A stretch of DNA of 64,000 nucleotides. Source: JAWWOW01 sp033851265. GTDB taxonomy: Bacteria; Actinomycetota; Actinomycetes; JAWWOW01. The translations under genes were made by a program, and so were the position numbers. Below the pieces are notes generated by a model. That model searched no databases. It was not told where the DNA came from and saw only the letters and a program-made list of their open reading frames with translations. The stretch covers positions 124,001-188,000 of the forward strand of contig JAWWOW010000007.1 in the NCBI GenBank assembly GCA_033851265.1, read 5' to 3'. Each line of letters opens with the position of its first letter. Position 1 is the first letter of the stretch. Below, in pieces: positions 18,086 through 25,112 of the stretch.

Positions 18086-18913
18086 ATGGCGACCACCAGC
18101 AATGGACGCAGCACCAATGGCCGTGGCGCGGCTAAACGCAGCACCAGCCGCAAGACCCTGGCTATCGATGTTGGGGGGAGTGGGCTCAAGGCGATCGTGC
18201 TCGATGGTGCTGGGAAACCGATCAGCGATCGGGTGCGCGTGCCGACGCCGTACCCGCTCCCGCCGGACCGTCTCGTCAATGAACTGGTCGACATCGTCGC
18301 GTCGCTGCCGTCATATGACCGCGTGTCGGTCGGCTTTCCGGGGGTCGTGCGCGACGGGCGCGTGCTGACTGCACCGAATTTGTCGCGCGAGTCGGGGCCG
18401 GACTCCCCGGTGGACAAGACGATCGCCGCGTTGTGGACCGGCTTCCCCTTGGCTGACGCGCTCTCCGACAAGCTCGGCAAGCCGGTGCGGATTGCGAACG
18501 ACGCCGACTTGCAGGCCGCCGCAGTGGTGTCCGGTAAGGGGATCGAGATTGTGTTGACGTTGGGCACCGGGCTCGGCGCGAGTTCCTACCGGGACGGCCG
18601 CCTCGCGTTGCACCTGGAGATGGGTCACCACCCGTTCCGCGACGGCAAGACCTACGAGGACCTGATCGGCGACGTCGGCCGCAGGAAGCTCGGCAAGAAG
18701 AAGTGGAGCAAGACTGTTGCCGAGGCTGTCAAGACGATCGAGAACTTGATCGTGCCGGATCAGATCTACATCGGCGGGGGCAACGCGAAGAAACTCGACG
18801 TCGACCTCGGCCCCAAGGTCAGCATCATCGACAACACCGCTGGCCTGCTCGGTGGGATCAAGTTGTGGCGACGCGGAGGGTTGGAGGGTGCGCCGACGTC
18901 GCGCGCGACGTAA
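18086..18913 (+). CDS. ppgK: Polyphosphate glucokinase (ROK family)
   Basis: Phosphorylates glucose using inorganic polyphosphate (often also ATP), supplying glucose 6-phosphate to the enzymes encoded just upstream. The 275-residue protein shows the phosphate loop AIDVGGSGLKA, VGFPGVV, the catalytic NDADLQAA, LTLGTGLGAS and the PpgK-typical stretch LEMGHHPFRDGKTYEDLIG followed by a Lys-rich segment. The ROK zinc motif is absent, as usual for PpgK. The ATG at 18086 has GAAGGG 8 bases upstream; a GTG at 18077 is less likely. It is restricted mostly to actinobacteria, supporting the taxon call. Confidence 0.93.
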   Translation: MATTSNGRSTNGRGAAKRSTSRKTLAIDVGGSGLKAIVLDGAGKPISDRVRVPTPYPLPPDRLVNELVDIVASLPSYDRVSVGFPGVVRDGRVLTAPNLSRESGPDSPVDKTIAALWTGFPLADALSDKLGKPVRIANDADLQAAAVVSGKGIEIVLTLGTGLGASSYRDGRLALHLEMGHHPFRDGKTYEDLIGDVGRRKLGKKKWSKTVAEAVKTIENLIVPDQIYIGGGNAKKLDVDLGPKVSIIDNTAGLLGGIKLWRRGGLEGAPTSRAT

Positions 18914-18916
18914 CGT

Positions 18917-19120
18917 TCAGGCAACCCTGCTGCGACGGCGTGCGCGCTGCTTTGGCGCACCGGCGAGGACGTACGACGCGAGCTCGTCACAACCGTGACT
19001 GCACTCGCGATGGTCCTCGAGCCACTCGACGCTGTCGATGCTCTGCTGGAACACCGTCGATGGCGAGCCGCACTCCGGGCAGGGGTCACCGCTGTCGATG
19101 AGCACGCGCAGTTGTTCCAT
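18917..19120 (-). CDS. Small cysteine-rich (zinc-ribbon-like) protein
   Basis: A 67-residue protein, MEQLRVLIDSGD.., with CPEC near residue 14 and a second cysteine group HRECSHGC, suggesting a bound zinc. The C-terminus is strongly basic (QRARRRSRVA). I start at ATG 19120: upstream there is no Shine-Dalgarno, but a TATTTAG sits about 12 bases before it, as in leaderless actinobacterial genes. It converges on ppgK with 3 bases between stops. Function unknown. Confidence 0.7.
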   Translation of the reverse strand: MEQLRVLIDSGDPCPECGSPSTVFQQSIDSVEWLEDHRECSHGCDELASYVLAGAPKQRARRRSRVA

Positions 19121-19177
19121 GTGCACAAGGCTAAATAGGGGGTCTGACAAAAAGCCGGAGACACGCCGGGACAGGGC

Positions 19178-19897
19178 TTAGGCGGCAACGTCGATGAAGC
19201 GTCCATCTCGCATTTTCAGGCGTCGGCGAGCGCGAACGGCGACATGCTCAGCGTGCGTCACGACAATCACGGTTACTCCGGTATCTGCGGCCAGCTGATG
19301 CAGCAGATCGATGATTTCGCCCGTTGTCGTCGTGTCGAGGTTCCCCGTTGGCTCGTCAGCGAGAATGACGCGGGGTCGATTCGCTAACGCACGGGCGATA
19401 GCAACGCGCTGTTGCTCACCACCGGACAAGTTGGACGGCAGGTGCTCGTGACGCTCACCGAGACCGACTTGCTCCAACAGCTCGATCGCACGCGCCGGGT
19501 GCTCCGCGCGCGGGACGTTGCTGACAGCTAACGGGGCACGAACATTCTCCGCAGCCGTCAAGGTCGGGATCAGGTTGAAGTGTTGAAATACAAAGCCCAT
19601 GTCGTGCGCGCGGAACTTCGTCAGCTCGCGGTCGCTCATGCGGGCGAGTTCAGCGCCGTTGAACGTCAACGAACCGCTCGTCACGCGCTCAAGTCCACCC
19701 AGCAGTTGCAGCAGCGTGCTCTTGCCGGATCCGCTCGGGCCTTCGACGGCGACGAATTCGCCTGGCAATATCTCCAGGTCCACGCCATCGACCGCGCGAA
19801 CCTCGGCCGGCCCTCGCTTGAAATACCGGCGTACGTCGGACAGCTCGTAAAGCGGCCCGGAGAGTTTGGTGTCGACATCGCTTATCGGTGTGGTCAT
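19178..19897 (-). CDS. ABC transporter ATP-binding protein (MacB/LolD-type)
   Basis: A 239-residue ATPase with Walker A GPSGSGKST (about 53-61), Q-loop near VFQHFNLIP, signature LSGGEQQRVAIARAL, Walker B VILADEPTGNLD and switch His in VVTHAEH. The VDGVDLEILPGEFVAVEGPSG and FNLIPTLTAAENV segments are typical of the LolD/MacB/FtsE class, which drives mechanotransmission instead of solute import. It is the last gene of the leftward envelope-stress block and overlaps the permease stop by 4 bases (ATGA at 19897). Confidence 0.93.
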   Translation of the reverse strand: MTTPISDVDTKLSGPLYELSDVRRYFKRGPAEVRAVDGVDLEILPGEFVAVEGPSGSGKSTLLQLLGGLERVTSGSLTFNGAELARMSDRELTKFRAHDMGFVFQHFNLIPTLTAAENVRAPLAVSNVPRAEHPARAIELLEQVGLGERHEHLPSNLSGGEQQRVAIARALANRPRVILADEPTGNLDTTTTGEIIDLLHQLAADTGVTVIVVTHAEHVAVRARRRLKMRDGRFIDVAA

Positions 19898-21645
19898 CCC
19901 AGGTCCCTTAGTGCAACGGCGGGAGCGAGACGCGCGGCCCGCCAGCCACCGACGGCGCCGGCGAGTAGCCCTCCGACGAGAGCGATCGCAAGGCCGATCA
20001 GCAGTGTCGTGAGATGCAGCGGAACCGTGAGGCTCAGGTGTTCTGTGCCCGTGACCGGCTGCTGCAGCCCAGGCACCAACTGCGACAGCGACGAGGAACC
20101 CTGTCCGGGCACGGTCACCTGGGACGCCGTCAACGTCGGTGACAACTGTTCGACGAGAACCGCGGCGAGTACGCCGAGCCCGATCCCGATCGCCGCACCG
20201 ATGACACCGATACCGGTGGTTTCCAGCAACAACTGGCGGACGACTTTGGCTTTTGGCCAGCCGATTGCCCGCAACGTACCGATTTCTCGGACCCGCTTCG
20301 CAACCGCGGACAGCGTGAGCAGTACGGCGATCGCGAAGGCCGCGAGCAACACGATGATGGCGAGCGCTCCGCCGAACCGGTCGGCGAGCTTCTTGGCGTC
20401 GGACAGGCTGCCCGTGACTTGGTCGGCGAGCACCTTCGTCGTCACGACCTGAGCGCCAGGCAGTTGCTTCTGGATCTCTTTGACAACCGCGTCGACGTCC
20501 GCGGCGCTCTTGGCCTTGACGAGTACGACGTTGACGCGGCCACTCTGGCTTGCCAACTTCTGCATCGTGGTGAGCGGGAAGTAGATATCTGCCGTATTGC
20601 CGGTCAGCGTTGGATTCACCGTGCCGACGACGGTGTAGGTGGTGCCGTTCACCGGGATGGTTGAGCCGACCTTCAGGTTGTTCTTGTTGGCATAGGCGAC
20701 GTTGAGCAGCACTTCATTGGGTGCACCCGTAGCGATGAACCGGCCGGTCACCAGCTGCTCGCGCGTGACGGCGCCTTGGTCGGAGTGCGCGGGGTCGACA
20801 CCTGCGGCGCTGTAGCTCGTGGACTTGATGTCGGTCTGCGGTGGATCGAGGATCTGCCGGAGCGTCTCGGTGGGCACCTGGAAGCGGGCGCGGAAACTGC
20901 CGAAGGACCCGGGCAGGCAGCCGGCACGGGCTGAGGGCGCAGATTGCGTACCGGCGCTGGGCTGGGGCTTCGGCTGCCCTTGGTTCGCGAAGCACTCCGA
21001 GATCTTGGCCCGCTCAGCGGCAGTCAGCGGGGGCGGAGTCACGTTCTGAGTAAGCGTCTGCCCGCCGGTCTTCAACTCGGCGACGATCGTCGGCACTGTC
21101 CCCGTTTGATGCGTCGCCAGGAGAGACAACCCGCCAACCGCGGATGCGACTCCGGGGATCGTGGAAACGTCGGTGATCGCCTGCTGCGGGAACGTCAACA
21201 GTGTGGCCGGCAGGAAGAAGTCGTGAGTGAACTTCGTGCCCGGCTTGCCGAGTTTGGACAAGTCGGTCACCACTGCCTGGTTGCTTTCCAGCAGCGCGTT
21301 GACGTCATCCCTGTTGATTGACTGCTGCCCCGGACCGCCGAAGAACCCGCCGCCAGGACCGCGCCCAGTGCCGCCGCTCGCCGACGGTGTTGGTGTCGCT
21401 GAGGGGCTTACTCCTGGTGTGGTCGCCTGTGCGCCGGCAACACGCGTGACCAGGATGTCCGCACCGACGCTGGACAGCGGGGAGAGCACACGGTCCTGCG
21501 CGCGCGACAGACCTTGCGATACCCCGATCAACGCGATGAGCAATCCGACACCGAAGGCGAGACCCAGGGCAGTGAGGATCGCGCGGCCACGACGGCGACG
21601 AAGCTCGCTCGCCATGTAAAGGAGTGGGAACCGCATCCGCGTCAC
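19894..21645 (-). CDS. MacB/FtsX-type ABC transporter permease
   Basis: A 583-residue permease with one N-terminal membrane helix (about 20-40), a large extracytoplasmic domain (about 45-395) containing a Gly/Thr/Ser-rich linker, and three C-terminal helices, the FtsX/MacB layout. The conserved cytoplasmic segment VREIGTLRAIGWPKAKVVRQ couples to the ATPase. Such pairs act on lipoproteins, antimicrobial peptides or cell-wall hydrolases, not on import. The GTG at 21645 overlaps the kinase stop; an ATG 9 bases inside is possible. Its position under an MprAB-like two-component system suggests induction by envelope damage. Confidence 0.9.
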   Translation of the reverse strand: MTRMRFPLLYMASELRRRRGRAILTALGLAFGVGLLIALIGVSQGLSRAQDRVLSPLSSVGADILVTRVAGAQATTPGVSPSATPTPSASGGTGRGPGGGFFGGPGQQSINRDDVNALLESNQAVVTDLSKLGKPGTKFTHDFFLPATLLTFPQQAITDVSTIPGVASAVGGLSLLATHQTGTVPTIVAELKTGGQTLTQNVTPPPLTAAERAKISECFANQGQPKPQPSAGTQSAPSARAGCLPGSFGSFRARFQVPTETLRQILDPPQTDIKSTSYSAAGVDPAHSDQGAVTREQLVTGRFIATGAPNEVLLNVAYANKNNLKVGSTIPVNGTTYTVVGTVNPTLTGNTADIYFPLTTMQKLASQSGRVNVVLVKAKSAADVDAVVKEIQKQLPGAQVVTTKVLADQVTGSLSDAKKLADRFGGALAIIVLLAAFAIAVLLTLSAVAKRVREIGTLRAIGWPKAKVVRQLLLETTGIGVIGAAIGIGLGVLAAVLVEQLSPTLTASQVTVPGQGSSSLSQLVPGLQQPVTGTEHLSLTVPLHLTTLLIGLAIALVGGLLAGAVGGWRAARLAPAVALRDLG

Positions 21646-23123
21646 GCCCCTGGGGTGGAAGGTGTCGAGGAGAGTCTCTGATCGACCTGAACGTCACCTG
21701 AAGAATCGCTCCCAGTTTCGACGGGCTCGACGTCGGGGTTCGCGATGGATGGGATTTGGAGCACGGCGACAACGCCGCCACCATCTGCGTTGCGCACCAT
21801 GACGGTGCCCCGATGTCGCTCTGCCGCCTGCTTGACAATCGCCAGCCCCAACCCAGAACCCGGCATGCCGCGCGCTTCGTCGGCGCGGTAGAACCGCTCG
21901 AAGACCTGCGGCAACGCGGCGTCGGAAATGCCTGGGCCGTGGTCGCGAACAAAAAGCGCACCATCGGGCGACAGGTGCACCTCAACGCTCCCGCCCGGTC
22001 CGGAGAACTTTGCTGCGTTGTCGAGCAGATTTCGTACGGCGCGATCGAGCCGGTTGGCGACGCCGCGCACGGTCACAGCCGTCGAGTCGAGGCTGAACGA
22101 CACAGCCGGCCAGTGCCGTCGAGCCTGAGCGACTGCATGCGCGACGACGCCCTCGAAGGCGATGTTCTCGGCCTCCTGCTCAGGTTCGTCTCCACGCGCG
22201 AGCTCCACGACGTCAGCGACAAGGGACGTGAGCTCATCGACCTGACCGACGATTCCACTGATGACCTGTTCGCGCTGTGCTGGCGATAGCCGGTCGAAAT
22301 CGTGCAGCACCTCGGTGTTGGTGCGCAGGCTCGCCAACGGCGTACGCAACTCGTGCGATGCGTCAGTGACGAGTTGCCGTTGAGCCGTGAGCGAGTTGGA
22401 CAGCGAGTCCAGCATGCTGTTGAAACTCGCCGCGAGGCGCCCGATCTCGTCCCCTCGGGTCTCGGTTGGAATGCGGTGAGTCAAGTCCTTTGTGTCGGTG
22501 ATGCGTTCGGCGGTTTCGGTCAGCCGTGCGACAGGCGTCAGTGCGGTGCGCGTGAGCCACCAGGCGAAAAGTACGGCGAGCGCCAGCGCGACCAGCGCGA
22601 CAAGCGTGAAGGCAATCGCAAGGTGGTTCAGCTGACTGTCGACCGTTGCCGAGGGCAGCGCCACTTGCAATGCGTAACCATCGATGAGTGGGGTCGTCAG
22701 CATCCGTACCGGTACGCCGCTGACCTCGGCGCGACGGAAACCACCACCGCTCTGCGTCGCAGCCACCTTGGCGTCGGAGGGTGAGATCGGGAGGGCGGCA
22801 AGTTGGCCTTGCGGCTGTTGCGCCTGCCCGGTGGTCGACAGGACTTGGACGTAGCCGCCCGTCACACCTGGCTCGACGCGCAGTTGCACGACAGGGAAGG
22901 GGCTTTGGGAAGAGAAGAACGCCTGCCGCTGGAGCTGCGTGGCCTGATGTTGCAACTGGTCGTCGAGTTGGCCCCGCAGGCTGCGCCCGGTCTCGACGTA
23001 GGCAACGGCCACTGTCACCCCGACCGCAAGAGCGACGACGAGGGCGGCGATGGCAGCCAGGCGGGATCGCAACGGCCGGTCGCCCCACCAGCGGACCAGT
23101 CGGGCCGCACGGGTTGTGGTCAT
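21642..23123 (-). CDS. Sensor histidine kinase (MprB-like)
   Basis: A 493-residue membrane kinase: first helix about 22-43, an extracytoplasmic sensor of about 120 residues rich in Gln, second helix about 168-190, HAMP (about 190-245), HisKA with phospho-accepting H257 in DASHELRTPLASL and a HATPase domain with NLLDNAAKFS and HGPGISDAALPQVFERF. The H-box and overall layout match the mycobacterial MprB class that senses surface stress. It starts with ATG at 23123, overlapping the regulator stop as ATGA. The C-terminal 40 residues are a hydrophilic, Ser/Glu/Val-rich extension. Confidence 0.92.
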   Translation of the reverse strand: MTTTRAARLVRWWGDRPLRSRLAAIAALVVALAVGVTVAVAYVETGRSLRGQLDDQLQHQATQLQRQAFFSSQSPFPVVQLRVEPGVTGGYVQVLSTTGQAQQPQGQLAALPISPSDAKVAATQSGGGFRRAEVSGVPVRMLTTPLIDGYALQVALPSATVDSQLNHLAIAFTLVALVALALAVLFAWWLTRTALTPVARLTETAERITDTKDLTHRIPTETRGDEIGRLAASFNSMLDSLSNSLTAQRQLVTDASHELRTPLASLRTNTEVLHDFDRLSPAQREQVISGIVGQVDELTSLVADVVELARGDEPEQEAENIAFEGVVAHAVAQARRHWPAVSFSLDSTAVTVRGVANRLDRAVRNLLDNAAKFSGPGGSVEVHLSPDGALFVRDHGPGISDAALPQVFERFYRADEARGMPGSGLGLAIVKQAAERHRGTVMVRNADGGGVVAVLQIPSIANPDVEPVETGSDSSGDVQVDQRLSSTPSTPGA

Positions 23124-23863
23124 CGCTCGACCTTGATGCGATAGCCGACGCCGCGCACGGTATGGATCGCCCGCGACTCGCCGCCCGCTTCGGTCTTACG
23201 GCGCAGGTAGCCGATGAACACTTCGAGGGAGTTGGACGCTGGCTCGAGCTCGTATCCCCACACCCGATCCATGATGACCTCGCGAGGGAGGACAGCGCCG
23301 GCATTGCGCAACATCAGCTCCAGCAGCGCGAACTCGGTGCGCGTGAGCTCGAGCAGTCGCTCGCCTCGCCATACCTCCCGTGACACCGGATCGAGAACGA
23401 AGTCCCCGTACCGCACTGCCGCTGCCTCGTCAGACCCTTCGGCCTGACTTCGCCGCAGCAGGGCACGCAACCGTGCTCGCAGCTCCTCCAAGGCGAATGG
23501 CTTTGCGAGGTAGTCGTCAGCTCCCGCGTCGAGACCGGCCACCCGATCGCCGACCTCGTCCCGTGCTGTGAGCACGAGGATGGGAGTGCGATCACCCCCG
23601 GCACGCAAGCGCCGACACACTTCGAGACCGCCGACGTACGGCATCATCACGTCGAGGACGACGACATCCGGTTGCAGTTGCGGCAACACATCTAGCGCTG
23701 CCTTGCCGTTCCCGGCCACGTGCACGCGATAGCCGTCTAGCTCCAGCGCTCGTGACAGTGCGCTGCGTAAGGCCGGATCGTCGTCGACGACGAGCACGGA
23801 CGAGCTATCGGGCCCGGTCGTCGTACCCCTCCGATCAGCTGGGGCTTGTGGTCGCGTCAGCAA
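23120..23863 (-). CDS. OmpR-family response regulator (MprA-like)
   Basis: Receiver domain with acidic pocket VVDDDPA and phospho-acceptor D71 in VVVLDVMMP, then a winged-helix output domain ending NSLEVFIGYLRRKTEAGG..IHTVRGVGYRIKVER. The pattern matches the MprA class. The longest reading begins with TTG at 23863 and overlaps the protease stop by 29 bases; the true start may lie further in, because the receiver fold begins only near residue 23. It should bind the four-step 11-bp repeat ladder at 25048-25088 upstream of the protease gene, closing an autoregulatory loop. Confidence 0.9.
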   Translation of the reverse strand: MLTRPQAPADRRGTTTGPDSSSVLVVDDDPALRSALSRALELDGYRVHVAGNGKAALDVLPQLQPDVVVLDVMMPYVGGLEVCRRLRAGGDRTPILVLTARDEVGDRVAGLDAGADDYLAKPFALEELRARLRALLRRSQAEGSDEAAAVRYGDFVLDPVSREVWRGERLLELTRTEFALLELMLRNAGAVLPREVIMDRVWGYELEPASNSLEVFIGYLRRKTEAGGESRAIHTVRGVGYRIKVER

Positions 23864-24998
23864 GCTGTACCGAGACAGTGTGCCGCGTGCCGCTTCGTTC
23901 GTAGGTCACGGAGACCTTTTCGCCGGGCTTGTGCGCCCGGACGGTGGCGATCAAGGCGTCCGTGTCCGTGATCTTGGTGCCGGCGATCTCAACGATGACG
24001 TCGCCGTTCTGAATGCCGGCCTTCTGTGCGGGGCCACCGGATGTGACCGCCTGGACGAGGACTTGCCCCGCGCCCGCTGACGTCGTGACGTCAGCGATGG
24101 AGACACCGAGGATCGGGTGTGCGGCCTTACCGGTCGCGATCAGCTGCGTGGCGATGTCCCGGGCCTGGTCGATCGGGATCGCGAAGCCGACGCCGATGTT
24201 GCCCGACGTACCGAGGCTTGCGATGGCGGAGTTGATTCCGACGACCTGGCCGGCGCCGTCGACGAGCGCGCCACCTGAGTTACCCGGGTTGATCGCCGCG
24301 TCTGTCTGGATCGCGCTGATCACGGTGGACTCGGTGGGTGCGCTACCGCCGAACGGACTCTGCTGCTGGTTCGTCGTGTTCACCGGGCGGTTCAGCGCGG
24401 AGACGATGCCGGTCGTCACCGTGCCGGACAGACCGAGTGGTGACCCGATCGCGATCACGGGATCTCCAACGCGCAGGCTTGCGGAGCTACCGAGGGTGGC
24501 CGGCTTGAGCCCGCTCTTGTTCACCTTGATGACGGCAAGGTCGTACGCCGCATCGGTGCCAACAATCTTTGCGCTTGCGGTCGAGCCGTCATTGAAAGTG
24601 ACGGTGACGGTCCCACCACCACCGACGGCGGCGTCGACCACATGGTTGTTGGTGAGGATGTGCCCGTCACTGCGAATGATGATGCCTGACCCGGTGCCGG
24701 AGGAGCCACCACCAGTGACCCTGATCGACACGACGCTCGGCAACACCTGAGCAGCGATCGCGGTGTAGGACTTCGGGTCGGCCGCCGGTGCGGCGACGAT
24801 GGGGGCTCCGGAACCGGTTGTCACGGTGGTGGTGCCGTCGCTGAGGGCGGCACCGACGGCGCCCCCAACGCCACCACCGACGAGCGCGCCAGCGAGCACC
24901 AATGCGGCTGCTGTCATGCCGCGCCGGTTCTTCGGAGCCGTCGGCGGCGGCGGAGGGGTTTCGGTGTCGCGGTCGAGGTCGAAGGTCGTCGGGTACAT
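23835..24998 (-). CDS. Membrane-anchored HtrA/PepD-like serine protease with PDZ domain
   Basis: A 387-residue DegP/HtrA-class protease. Cytosolic N-terminus with a Pro run, one membrane helix (about 28-52), trypsin-like domain with catalytic triad H119 (TNNHVV), D153 (AAYDLAVIKV) and S241 (NPGNSGGALVD), then one PDZ domain (about 295-385). This matches mycobacterial PepD, which degrades misfolded envelope proteins and is encoded beside mprAB. I take ATG 24998, which has GGAGGAG 7-8 bases upstream, over a GTG 24 bases further out. It heads the leftward block protease, regulator, kinase, permease, ATPase, so it is probably the first target of the regulator. Confidence 0.93.
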   Translation of the reverse strand: MYPTTFDLDRDTETPPPPPTAPKNRRGMTAAALVLAGALVGGGVGGAVGAALSDGTTTVTTGSGAPIVAAPAADPKSYTAIAAQVLPSVVSIRVTGGGSSGTGSGIIIRSDGHILTNNHVVDAAVGGGGTVTVTFNDGSTASAKIVGTDAAYDLAVIKVNKSGLKPATLGSSASLRVGDPVIAIGSPLGLSGTVTTGIVSALNRPVNTTNQQQSPFGGSAPTESTVISAIQTDAAINPGNSGGALVDGAGQVVGINSAIASLGTSGNIGVGFAIPIDQARDIATQLIATGKAAHPILGVSIADVTTSAGAGQVLVQAVTSGGPAQKAGIQNGDVIVEIAGTKITDTDALIATVRAHKPGEKVSVTYERSGTRHTVSVQLADATTSPS

Positions 24999-25047
24999 GG
25001 GCGGGCTCCTCCGGGTCAGCAACGTCGGGACACAGGCTCGCGCCGCG

Positions 25048-25088
25048 CCCTGAAGGAAACCTGAACTTCACCTGTCAGATCCCTGAGC
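25048..25088 (-). promoter_or_regulatory. Four-step direct-repeat operator upstream of the protease-mprAB-like block
   Basis: Read on the minus strand, four 8-mers, GCTCAGGG, TGACAGGT, GTTCAGGT and CTTCAGGG, are each separated by exactly 3 bases, giving an 11-bp repeat (plus-strand steps at 25048, 25059, 25070 and 25081). One helical turn per step is the arrangement expected for tandem dimers of an OmpR-family regulator. From memory, the mycobacterial MprA box is described as two 8-bp direct repeats 3 bp apart. The nearest repeat lies 49 bases before the protease ATG, and the far end is 25 bases from the divergent gene at 25113, so both could respond. Confidence 0.7.
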
Positions 25089-25112
25089 GCTGCACCGCCT
25101 AGCCTGTGGCCG

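Noticed and set aside
23835..23863. Frameshift suspected at the protease/regulator junction because of the 29-base overlap
   Set aside because: Both proteins are complete with normal ends; the overlap depends only on using the far TTG start of the regulator.
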